Origin: Chondromyces crocatus
GTDB taxonomy: Bacteria > Myxococcota_A > Polyangia > Polyangiales > Polyangiaceae
Length of the DNA: 64,000 nucleotides
Assembly: GCF_001189295.1 (NCBI RefSeq)
Contig: NZ_CP012159.1
Location: 7,270,525 to 7,334,524 of the forward strand
Direction: 5' to 3'
Shown: positions 37,689 through 50,915 of the stretch, in pieces
Position numbering within the stretch: position 1 is the stretch's first letter
Layout of the letters: each line of letters begins with the position of its first letter
Translations under genes and position numbers: made by a program
Notes under the pieces: generated by a model
Database searches by the model: none
Told to the model about the DNA's origin: nothing
The model's input: the letters and a program-made list of their open reading frames with translations, nothing else

Positions 37689-40600
37689 TCATCCTGGCCT
37701 CCTCTGGAGAAGGTCCGTCAAGCGCTCCGCCAGGGTCCGGACCCGAGGCTCGGACAGGATCGACTGATGGGATCCATCCAGGTCCACCACCTCCATCGAG
37801 GTGTGCCGCTTCCACCCCGCCAGTCGCTGTTCGCGCACCTCCGGCGCCTGCTCTCGCGCGCAAAAGTAGACCGTGCGAACCGCGCGGACGTCGGACGGTG
37901 CGTACGTCATCCGGTAGTTGCTCTCGAACACCGAGAGCCAGCCTCGCACTTGCTGCAGGTCCGTGTTCGCAGGCAGCAGCTTGGCTGCCTCCATCATCTG
38001 CTTGAAGCGAACCAGGCGCTCCTCTGCAGAGAGGGGTCGCAAGGCCTCCGGGTCCAGACGCATCTCTCGCCCGGCCATGAAGCCCAGAATCGCCGCCATC
38101 TCACTCAGCGCTCCCGCCTGGTCCGTCGTCGGCTTCTCCTCGTCCGTGGCGCAAGGAGGACCGGAATCGAAGATCGCCAGGAGCCCCACGTCGTCTCCTG
38201 CCCGACGAAGCTGTTGCGCCATCTCGAAGGCCACCTGCCCACCGAACGAGTGGCCCCCCAGGTGATAAGGCCCCTCGGGCTGCACCTGCTTCACCCTCTG
38301 GATGTACGCGGCTGCCATCGCCTCGACCGTCGTATGAGGCGTGGCGCGCCCATCCATGCCGACCGCCTGCAGCCCGTAGAATGGCTGGTCCGGTCCCAGA
38401 GCCCGCGCCAGGTGATGCAGGTACAGAACGTTTCCGCCGAGGCCCGGCGCACAGAAGAAGGGCGCGCGGGCCCCCTTCGGCTGGATCGGGACCAGCGGCG
38501 ACGCTTGCTCCTGGGCTCCCTCGACCTCCAGGCTCGAAGCCAGCGTCTCGATCGTCGGGTGGGCGAAGAGCGCCGACAGGGGTAGATGCTGGCCGAACAC
38601 CTGGTGAATCCGCGCCATCAGGTGCACGGCGACGAGCGAGTGCCCCCCGATTTCGAAGAAATTGTCGTGAATCCCCACCGCGTGCCGATCCAGCAGCTCC
38701 TGCCAGAGCTGCACCATCCGCCGCTCGATCTCGTTCCGCGGCACGGAGAACCCCTCGACGGTTTCGGACACCGGAGCCGGCAACACGCGGACATCGACCT
38801 TCCCGTTCGGCGTCACCGGGATCGCGTCCAGGCTGACGAAGGCGGACGGCACCAGCGCTGCCGGGAGTCGCTGCGCCAGGTAGTGGCGTAGCTCTTTCGT
38901 GTCGAGCGACGCGCCCTGGTGGAGGACCACGTAAGCGACGAGCCGCTTTTCTCCTTGCCGGGCGGAGACCACGACCACGCTCCCACGCACGTGGGGGTGC
39001 CGATCCAGCAGCGCCTTGATCTCCTCGGGCTGGACGCGGACGCCGTTGATTTTGACCTCGTTGTCGACGCGCCCCAGGATGTCGATGGTCCCGTCAGGGC
39101 GGTAACGCGCACGATCCCCTGTGCGGTACAGCAGATCCCGCGGGTCCTCGCGCTCGGGGTTGGGGACGAAGCGGCGATCGTCTGGACCGGGGTTCACATA
39201 GCCGAGCGTGCGGAAGGGCGTGCGGAGAACGATCTCCCCTGGTTCACCGATGCCGCACAGCTTCCCGTCGGGGCGCAGCACGAACGCTTGCGTCTGCGGC
39301 AGGGGCGAGCCGATGGGCTGAATGCCGTGGTTCGGCGGCTCGGGCACCACGTAGAAGCACTTCGCCATGGTCGTCTCGGAGGGGCCGTAGAAATTGGCCA
39401 CCACCGTGGCGGGAAAGACCTTGCGCCACGCCGTCACCAGCGTGTCGGTCAGCGGCTCGCCCAGGAACAGCGTCCAGCGCAGTGACGGACAGGTGTAGCC
39501 CTCCGGCGCGTGCTGTAGCCACGCGAGGGCCAGCGAGGGCACCGGGTGCGCCAGGGTGATGCGCTCACGGGCGAGCCACGCCAGGAAGCCCGCCCCCTCC
39601 AGCTCTAGCCCCCGCGGCGGCAGACAGAGCGTCGCGCCGCTCGTCGGCGCGAGGAAGACGTCACGCAGGGTGAGATCGAACGAGAGCCCGGCGTAGTTCG
39701 CGCACCGCTCCGAAGGGCCGATCTCGAATGTCGTCCGCTGCCAGGCGAGGAAATGAGCGAGCCCCCGGTGGACCCCCAGGATGCCTTTGGGTTCGCCAGT
39801 CGTGCCCGAGGTGAACATGATGTAGGCCGGATCCTCCTCGCGGAGTTCGGGGAAGGAGTGTGCCTCGGCGAGCGCGACCTCGAGCCGCCCGCTCTGCGCA
39901 TCCACCTCGAAGACTCGCCGCCCCTCCGCGGGTGCACGCTCTCCTCCGGCCTCTCCGTCGGCGTCCACCACCTCCAGCACGAACTTCGCTTCGCCGACCC
40001 GCAGCATCGCCTCGCGGCGCAACCGCGGCAGGTTGTCGGCCAGCGGGAGCAGGACGCCGCCGCACAGAAGGACGCCGAACAGGCTCGCCACGGTCCCGAA
40101 GCTGCGGGAACCGTGCACGGCGACCACGTCCCCTTTTCGCAGCCCCTGGGCGAGCAGGCCGCGCGCGATCCCCTCCACGGAGCGCCACAGCTCGGCATAG
40201 GAGTACCCTCGCCCGGCCCACTCGACGGCCGTGTGCTCGGGCGTCCTCTCGGCCCATTCCCGGAGACGCTCCGTGATCGGCGCATGAGACGGGACATCCA
40301 GCACCGTGCGCAGGTCCGGGAGAAGCCTGCGCGACGCCTCGGTCACCAGCGAGTACGCACCCAGCACCTGGTCGGGTGAAGCCACCACCTGCGCGAACAA
40401 GCCCACGAACGCGTCGAGCAAGGCCTCCATGCGGCCCGCACCGAACAGCGCGCGCTGGTAGACCAGCTCCAGGTCCAGCGCGTCCTCGGCCTCGGAGACA
40501 TAGAGCGTCAGAGCGCGCAGGGCATCCGGCTCGGTGTTCACGGGCGCCGAGATCCTGAGCTGGGAAGACGCCACCGCGGCGGCCGGCGTGTTCACGTAGT

Positions 40601-41870
40601 TGAGCATCACCTCGAAGACGGGATCGCGCCCTGGCCGCCGATCGGGCTGGATGGCCTCGACCACCTTCTCGAAGGGCGCCTCCTGATGCGCGAAAGCATC
40701 CAGCGTCCCCTTGCGCACGCGCCGGAGCAGCTCCCGGAACGTGGGATTCCCCGACAGGTCGGTGCGCAACGCGAGGACGTTCAGAAAGAGTCCGATCATC
40801 CCCTCGGTCTCGGGCTGGTTGCGTCCGATGCTCGGCGTTCCGAGGATCAGATCTTCCTGGCCAGTCAGCCGGTGAAGGAGGAGCTTGAACGCCGCGAGCG
40901 TCACCATGAACGGGGTGCAGCCCTCCTCGCGCGCGAGCGCTCGGAGTGCGTCGGTCACCTCACGCGCCACACGGCCCGTGACCTGCCCCCCGCGATGATC
41001 TTGCGCCGTGGGCGGCTGAGCGTCGAACGGCAGCTCCAGGAGCGGCAGCGGCTTCTGGAGTGCGCGCTTCCAGAAGTCGAGCGCGCGGCCCACGTCGAGC
41101 CCCCGCTGCCATGCGGCGAAATCCCCGTACTGCAGCGGCAGCGGCGGCAAGGGCGACGGCTCGCCTGCCACGAAGGCGGTGTAGATCGCGGACAGCTCTC
41201 GGGTGAGAATCGTCATCGACCACGCATCGGAGACGATGTGATGCACCGTGAAGAGCAGCATGTGCTCCTCCGCGGCGAGCCGCAGCAACACGACCCGGAG
41301 CATCACATCGCGGCTCAGATCGAAGGGGCGATGCGCCTCCTCACGCATCCGGCGCGATGCTTCCTCGCCCTGCTCGGAAGCCGGAAGCGCCTGGAGATCC
41401 ACCACGGAAAAGGGCGCGCGCACCCCCGTGTGGATCACCTGGTGCAGCTCCCCTTCCGTCATCTGGAAGGTCGTGCGCAGCGACTCGTGCCGGACGACGA
41501 TCTCCTGGATCGCCCGCTCCAGTGCGCCCGTGTCCAGCGGGCCCTCGAGCTTCAGCCGCCCGGGCATGTTGTACGCGGCACCGCTGCCGAGCCGATCCAG
41601 AAACCAGAAGCGCTGCTGCTCGAACGACAGCGGCATCCTGTCGCGCGCCATGATCCGTCGCATCGCTACCGTCGCGCCCGGAGAGCTTCCTTCCCGACCG
41701 CCTGCGGCACGCAGGAACGCCAGGATCTCTGGCTTGCGTTCCGCCAGCGCCTTCGCCAGCTCCGGCGTCAGGACACCCCGCGGCGCTTTGCAGCGAAGCT
41801 GGTCGCCTTCCTCCCACAGCCTGACGCCTCGTTGATCGAGGTCGGATAGAAACTCCCGGAGCGTACTCAT
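37689..41870 (-). CDS. Terminal NRPS: docking-C-A-T-TE
   Basis: 1393 aa. Residues 1-55 are a TubC-type docking domain (LWEEGDQLRCKAPRGVLTPELA). C domain 78-500: the motif reads HHIVSDAW (210-217), Ala in place of Gly in HHxxxDG. A domain about 520-1030: FTSGTTGEPKG near 687, NFYGPSETT, YRTGD, and the A10 lysine in NGKVD (1024). The pocket read by eye is DLRHLLFMAK, with no match I know. T domain: IGGHS (Ser1078). Thioesterase: GHSFG (Ser1208), Asp1235, His1367, so hydrolysis or cyclisation ends the line here. ATG 41870 has GAGGAGAGGG upstream; an earlier start at 41921 overlaps the halogenase gene. Confidence 0.95.
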   Translation of the reverse strand: MSTLREFLSDLDQRGVRLWEEGDQLRCKAPRGVLTPELAKALAERKPEILAFLRAAGGREGSSPGATVAMRRIMARDRMPLSFEQQRFWFLDRLGSGAAYNMPGRLKLEGPLDTGALERAIQEIVVRHESLRTTFQMTEGELHQVIHTGVRAPFSVVDLQALPASEQGEEASRRMREEAHRPFDLSRDVMLRVVLLRLAAEEHMLLFTVHHIVSDAWSMTILTRELSAIYTAFVAGEPSPLPPLPLQYGDFAAWQRGLDVGRALDFWKRALQKPLPLLELPFDAQPPTAQDHRGGQVTGRVAREVTDALRALAREEGCTPFMVTLAAFKLLLHRLTGQEDLILGTPSIGRNQPETEGMIGLFLNVLALRTDLSGNPTFRELLRRVRKGTLDAFAHQEAPFEKVVEAIQPDRRPGRDPVFEVMLNYVNTPAAAVASSQLRISAPVNTEPDALRALTLYVSEAEDALDLELVYQRALFGAGRMEALLDAFVGLFAQVVASPDQVLGAYSLVTEASRRLLPDLRTVLDVPSHAPITERLREWAERTPEHTAVEWAGRGYSYAELWRSVEGIARGLLAQGLRKGDVVAVHGSRSFGTVASLFGVLLCGGVLLPLADNLPRLRREAMLRVGEAKFVLEVVDADGEAGGERAPAEGRRVFEVDAQSGRLEVALAEAHSFPELREEDPAYIMFTSGTTGEPKGILGVHRGLAHFLAWQRTTFEIGPSERCANYAGLSFDLTLRDVFLAPTSGATLCLPPRGLELEGAGFLAWLARERITLAHPVPSLALAWLQHAPEGYTCPSLRWTLFLGEPLTDTLVTAWRKVFPATVVANFYGPSETTMAKCFYVVPEPPNHGIQPIGSPLPQTQAFVLRPDGKLCGIGEPGEIVLRTPFRTLGYVNPGPDDRRFVPNPEREDPRDLLYRTGDRARYRPDGTIDILGRVDNEVKINGVRVQPEEIKALLDRHPHVRGSVVVVSARQGEKRLVAYVVLHQGASLDTKELRHYLAQRLPAALVPSAFVSLDAIPVTPNGKVDVRVLPAPVSETVEGFSVPRNEIERRMVQLWQELLDRHAVGIHDNFFEIGGHSLVAVHLMARIHQVFGQHLPLSALFAHPTIETLASSLEVEGAQEQASPLVPIQPKGARAPFFCAPGLGGNVLYLHHLARALGPDQPFYGLQAVGMDGRATPHTTVEAMAAAYIQRVKQVQPEGPYHLGGHSFGGQVAFEMAQQLRRAGDDVGLLAIFDSGPPCATDEEKPTTDQAGALSEMAAILGFMAGREMRLDPEALRPLSAEERLVRFKQMMEAAKLLPANTDLQQVRGWLSVFESNYRMTYAPSDVRAVRTVYFCAREQAPEVREQRLAGWKRHTSMEVVDLDGSHQSILSEPRVRTLAERLTDLLQRRPG

Positions 41871-41889
41871 CGACGGTGCCCTCTCCTCG

Positions 41890-43425
41890 TCACTCGGGTG
41901 CCACGGCCCAGTGGAGGCCATCGCCCGAGGCCACCAGGCCGTTCGGCACGAGGGGTCGCTCCTTGGGCCGCCGCTCCCCCATCAGCGCCAGGAGCTGGAG
42001 CTGAGCGACTTCGCTCGTGAAGCCCTGCATGAACTTGTCGGCGTCGAATTTCACCGGATCCGGTCGGTGCGCCGCAGCGGGCCGCGGAGCGGCAGAAGCC
42101 TTCTCCTCTGCCCCTGGGCCGGCGACGACATCCGCAAAGTACGCACCGAAGCCTTGCCGGTCGGCGAAGAACCTGTCGGCCCCCCCTTCGAACAGCGGCT
42201 CGTCGGCCTCGCTGATCCCCGCCACGAGACGGACGAAGGCGTCGTTGTCCCGCTCCTCGGTGTTCAGGATCTTGCGGGCCGACCAGAAGTACGACGACTC
42301 ATCCTGGTTCATGTCGTAGAAGGCGATGAGGAACTGGTAAAACTTGCCGAACTCGCGGCGGTACCGGAACTCGTATTCCTCGAAGCACTCCTCCTCGGTC
42401 ATCAGCTCGTCGTCGAGCAAGCTGGTGTTGATGGAGCGCGCGGCGAGCATCGCCGAGTACGTGGCCAGGTGGACGCCCGAGGAGAACACCGGGTCGATGA
42501 AGCAGGCCGCGTCGCCGACGAGGACGACCCCCGGCGCCCAGAAGCGCGTGTTGCAGTACGAGTAGTCCTTGCGGATCCGGTACTCGCCGTAGATCCCCTC
42601 TGTGACCCGAGTCGCGGTCGACAGGTAGTCACGGATGATCGGGCACTCGTCGATGTAGGAGCGCATGGCCTCGTCCGCGCTCTCGCGGATGCGCCCCGCG
42701 GCATCCTTCGCGACCACGGCCCCGACGCTCGTCAGCGTGTCGGAGAGGGGGATGTACCAGAACCACCCGCTCGGGAAGGCAGCACAGAGGATGTTTCCCG
42801 AGTTCGGCGCGGGCAGCCGCTTGCCATGCTCGTAGTACCCGTAGAGCGCGACGTTCTGGAAGAACTTCGAGAACACTCGCTGACCCACGGTCGGCGCCAC
42901 ATGGCTCTTGTGACCCGACGTGTCTGCGACGTAGCGCGCGCTCGCCGTGCGCTCCTTGCCTTCTGCGTCACGGAACCGCACACCGACCACGCGCTCGCCC
43001 TCGTACAGCATCCCCAGGGTCTCGTGCCCCTCGCGCACGTCGACCCCTTTGCGCCGCGCGTTGCGGAGCAGGATGTCGTCGAACTTCGCGCGCTCGACCT
43101 GGTACGCGTGACCGTAGGGGTCATTGGCCTGCTTGGTGAACCGAAACGTCCACGGGTCGGCGCTCTTGCCCCAGCGGAACGTCCCGCCGTTCTTCCGCGG
43201 GAAGCCGGAGCGCTCGATCTCCTCCTTCACACCAAGCAGTGAGCAGATGCCGTGGATCGTCGCCGGCAAGAGCGACTCGCCGATCTGGTGCCGCGGGAAC
43301 CGCTCCTTCTCCAGGAGCAGGACGCGATGCCCTGCCATGGCGACGAACGACGCCACGGTCGACCCAGCAGGTCCACCGCCCAGAACGATGACATCGAAGG
43401 CCTCATCCATTGAACCGCCGCTCAT
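41890..43425 (-). CDS. FAD-dependent halogenase (CndH/CmlS-like)
   Basis: 511 aa. The FAD-binding GGGPAG is at 16-21, the halogenase tunnel motif GWFWYIP at 220-226, and GDAACFIDPVFSSGVHLA near 304 closes the flavin site. The pattern is nearer the CmlS/CndH branch, which acts on carrier-bound or free phenolic and acyl substrates, than free-tryptophan halogenases. Since CndH of Chondromyces crocatus chlorinates a tyrosine-derived unit and NRPS1 has a tyrosine-like A domain, chlorination of that residue is the simplest inference. A flavin reductase partner is not in the window. The ATG at 43425 has a GGGAGAG site; 43410 is the alternative. Confidence 0.9.
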   Translation of the reverse strand: MSGGSMDEAFDVIVLGGGPAGSTVASFVAMAGHRVLLLEKERFPRHQIGESLLPATIHGICSLLGVKEEIERSGFPRKNGGTFRWGKSADPWTFRFTKQANDPYGHAYQVERAKFDDILLRNARRKGVDVREGHETLGMLYEGERVVGVRFRDAEGKERTASARYVADTSGHKSHVAPTVGQRVFSKFFQNVALYGYYEHGKRLPAPNSGNILCAAFPSGWFWYIPLSDTLTSVGAVVAKDAAGRIRESADEAMRSYIDECPIIRDYLSTATRVTEGIYGEYRIRKDYSYCNTRFWAPGVVLVGDAACFIDPVFSSGVHLATYSAMLAARSINTSLLDDELMTEEECFEEYEFRYRREFGKFYQFLIAFYDMNQDESSYFWSARKILNTEERDNDAFVRLVAGISEADEPLFEGGADRFFADRQGFGAYFADVVAGPGAEEKASAAPRPAAAHRPDPVKFDADKFMQGFTSEVAQLQLLALMGERRPKERPLVPNGLVASGDGLHWAVAPE

Positions 43426-43517
43426 GATTTCCCGCTCTCCCGCTTCCTTCTCGGATACCTACCGACACCCGCCGGTAGTCCTTGAACCCTGTGACGCCTG
43501 CCGTTTACGACAGGTCG

Positions 43518-44804
43518 GTGACGACCAGCTCGCGCCGGTTTCGCTTCGCACTGCTCTTCGGCCTCGCCATGACCGAGATGATGCCCATCGCGCTCATCTC
43601 CCAGGCGCTGCCGCTGTTCTTGCGGCGGAGTGGCGCGTCCCTCCAGGCCATCGGCCTCATCTCCCTGGTCCTGCTCCCGCGCGCGCTGAAGGTCTTCTGG
43701 GCGCCCTTCGTCGACCGTATCGGTGCCAGCTCGCGCTTCGGCCGCTACCGCCTCTGGCTGCTTTGCCTGCACGGCCTCCTGGTCGTCTCGCTCGCCCTCG
43801 GCGCCTTCACCGACGTCGAGGCGTGGCTCACCACCAAGCTCACCTTCGGCATCCCGGCGCTGCTGTGGCTCTCGATCCTCTCCGCGACTGCGGACACGGC
43901 TTCGCACGCCCTTGCCGTGAACCTGCTCGCCCCCGACGAGCGAGGCAGCGGCAACGGCGTCCAGACGGCGGGCATGATGCTCGGAAGCCTCGTCGGCGGC
44001 GGCGCCCTCGTGATGCTCGTCGAGCAGACCAGCTGGAAGCTCGCGCTCCTCTTGATGGCCGGCGCCATCCTGCTGCCTCTCCCGGCCGTGCTGCTCTACC
44101 AGGAGCCTCCGCTCGCCAGCGCCCAGCACGTCACGGCCCGAGAGATCTTCGCCTTCTTCAAGCGCCCTCGCCTCGGCCGCTGGCTTCTCTTCCTCGGCCT
44201 GATGGCCATCGGCCCCTCCACCATCGACATCTGCCTGCCCAGCCTCCTCGTGGACCGTGGCTACGCCCTCTCGGAGATCGGCCTGGTCATGGGCGTCATC
44301 ACCAGCCTCGCTGGCGCCGCTGGAGGCGCCTTCGGCGGCGTCCTCATCAAGCACCTCGGACGCGAGCGCGCCTTCTACGCCCTCACCCTGCTCTGCAGCG
44401 CTTGCCTCGCATCCACGCTTCTCACCCGCATGGCCCCTGGCCGTGCGCTCCTCTACGCCGGCCTCGCCCTCCCCTACTTCGGCGTCGTGGCCCGCGCTCC
44501 ACTCCTCTACGCCATGATCATGGACCGCAGCCGCGGCCACGTCGCCAGCTCCGACTACACCGTGCAGTTCACCCTGGTGCAGATCTCCGGCTTCCTCGGC
44601 CTGGGCCTCGGCGGCGTCATCGCCGAGCAGCTCGGCATGACCGCCGCCTTCGTCACCGCCCCCTTGCTGACGCTCGGCACCCTCGTCGCGGCGAAGTACC
44701 TCGTCGCCCCTCAGGACTTCCAGCCCGATCCCGAGACAGCCACCTCTGACGCGGATACGGCGCTGTCTCGTGGCAGCAGCGCGCTGACCCCGGCAGATTC
44801 CTGA
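43518..44804 (+). CDS. MFS transporter (AmpG/PAT-like)
   Basis: About 428 aa from the GTG at 43518; TTG 43482 and GTG 43491 would lengthen it slightly and no start has a strong ribosome-binding site. About 12 hydrophobic segments, an early PRALKVFWAPFVDRIG cytoplasmic loop, and TADTASHALAVNLLAPDERGSGNGVQ resembling AmpG/acetyl-CoA-transporter type MFS proteins. It is the only rightward gene inside the 34-kb cluster, divergent from the halogenase. A second export or self-protection function is likely; alternatively it is an unrelated insertion. Confidence 0.84.
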   Translation: MTTSSRRFRFALLFGLAMTEMMPIALISQALPLFLRRSGASLQAIGLISLVLLPRALKVFWAPFVDRIGASSRFGRYRLWLLCLHGLLVVSLALGAFTDVEAWLTTKLTFGIPALLWLSILSATADTASHALAVNLLAPDERGSGNGVQTAGMMLGSLVGGGALVMLVEQTSWKLALLLMAGAILLPLPAVLLYQEPPLASAQHVTAREIFAFFKRPRLGRWLLFLGLMAIGPSTIDICLPSLLVDRGYALSEIGLVMGVITSLAGAAGGAFGGVLIKHLGRERAFYALTLLCSACLASTLLTRMAPGRALLYAGLALPYFGVVARAPLLYAMIMDRSRGHVASSDYTVQFTLVQISGFLGLGLGGVIAEQLGMTAAFVTAPLLTLGTLVAAKYLVAPQDFQPDPETATSDADTALSRGSSALTPADS

Positions 44805-44916
44805 GTGGCCGGGCCGATCTCGCACGATCGGACGGATCAGCGCATCCGGGAGCCCAGCCCCACAGGCCTCCGCCCTCTCCGCTCGCGCTTCTCGCCCGAC
44901 GTCCACCACGCTGCCC

Positions 44917-46164
44917 TCACCCCTCCTGCTTCGCTGCTTGCGACGCCCGGAAAGGACACACCCGGAGCGACATGATCCCTCCGAGGTTCGGGTTCGGATC
45001 CCAGAGCGGCACGAACGTCGTATCGGTGTGCAGCTCCGGAAACGTCTCCAGCAAGAGCTCCAGCGCGATCTGGATCTCCAGCCGCGCAAGCTTCGCTCCC
45101 GGACAATAGTGCGACCCGAATCCGAACGACACGTGCCGCGTCGTCGCGCGATCAGGGTCGAAGGCATCGGGTTGCGCGAACACCTCCGGGTCGCGGTTCG
45201 CCGCCTCCAGGAACAGCATCACCTTCTCCCCCTCGTAGATCAGGTGATCGCCAGGGAACTGCTCCGACAGATCGATGTCCTCGGTGGCGCAGCGCAGGAG
45301 GTAGCGGGTCGGCGTGACCACCCGCAGGAGCTCCTCCGCTGCCCGCTTGCAGAACGTCGCATCTTCCCGGTGCAGGCGCCCCCAGCGCGCCCAGTCCCGC
45401 AGGAGCACCGGGAGCCCGTTGCTCAGCACCTTGCGCGTCGTCACCCGCCCGGCGCCGAAGATCATCATGCAGTTGATGATCAGCTCGTCGTCGTCGACGA
45501 AGAGCGACCCCTCCTGGAGGAAGGCGCTGAACAGATCCCCCTCTGGCGCCTCCCGCTTGGCCGCGAGGATCTCCCGGAAGCGCGCTCCGAGCCGGTTGAT
45601 GTGCTGCAAGTCGACCCTCAGGTAGCCGCTCACCGCGTCCCCGTGCGCGTCGGACCACACCGCCAGCTTCCGCAGGTGCTCCTCGTCATCCATCGGCAGC
45701 CCCAGGAGCTGCGACACCACGAGGAGCGACAGGGGCTCCGCGAAGTCTTTCACCAGATCGAAGGACGCGTGCCCGCGCACCCGTGACAGGATCGCCTGCA
45801 CCATCGCCGTGATGTTCGCGGGCGCCTCCTTCCCCATCCGCCCGAGCACCCGCAGGATCACGTTCTGCACCCTGCGGTGCGCATCGCCGTCGGAGAAGAT
45901 CACCCCCTTCTCGATCGCGTCCCGCAGGAACGACGACGCCCCCGGCTCAGGAGACGCCGCATTCTCGAAGCGCACGTCCGATGAGAACCTCTGATCCGAC
46001 AGGATGGCCGTCGTCGCCGCATGCCCCGTGACCAGCCAGAACTGGCTCGTCGGATCGTAGGAGATGCAGTCATGGGACCGCAGCGCCGCGTAGGCGGGGT
46101 GCGGATCACGGTACGCTCGCACCAGGGCCGAGAAGCTGAACTGGGACTGCGCGTCCTCGCTCAT
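44917..46164 (-). CDS. Cytochrome P450
   Basis: 415 aa. The heme loop is FGFGSHYCPG with Cys354 as ligand, and the K-helix ExxR is in EELLR. The I-helix reads AGRVTT (238-243): the conserved Thr is kept, but the usual acidic residue before it is Val. No signal or membrane anchor, as in bacterial P450s that use ferredoxin partners. ATG 46164 has GGAGGG upstream. It follows the PKS gene by 40 bases and is probably a tailoring oxidase of the peptide-polyketide. It converges with the MFS gene 112 bases away, where no terminator was recognised. Confidence 0.9.
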   Translation of the reverse strand: MSEDAQSQFSFSALVRAYRDPHPAYAALRSHDCISYDPTSQFWLVTGHAATTAILSDQRFSSDVRFENAASPEPGASSFLRDAIEKGVIFSDGDAHRRVQNVILRVLGRMGKEAPANITAMVQAILSRVRGHASFDLVKDFAEPLSLLVVSQLLGLPMDDEEHLRKLAVWSDAHGDAVSGYLRVDLQHINRLGARFREILAAKREAPEGDLFSAFLQEGSLFVDDDELIINCMMIFGAGRVTTRKVLSNGLPVLLRDWARWGRLHREDATFCKRAAEELLRVVTPTRYLLRCATEDIDLSEQFPGDHLIYEGEKVMLFLEAANRDPEVFAQPDAFDPDRATTRHVSFGFGSHYCPGAKLARLEIQIALELLLETFPELHTDTTFVPLWDPNPNLGGIMSLRVCPFRASQAAKQEG

Positions 46165-46204
46165 CGCTGCGATCCCTCCCCCCGTCGTCCGTCAGCCGTC
46201 CAGT

Positions 46205-50884
<4,680 letters not shown>

Positions 50885-50915
50885 CGCGTCCTTCTCGCCC
50901 TCGCCCGCCGCCGCC

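Noticed and set aside
44805-44916. Rho-independent terminator between the MFS and P450 genes
   Set aside because: Only weak partial complementarity around CGATC; no stable stem with a T-run.
43422-45167. Long leftward frame opposite the MFS gene
   Set aside because: It overlaps the MFS gene and the end of the P450 gene; its Glu/Arg/Ala-rich translation is a shadow of the transporter codons.
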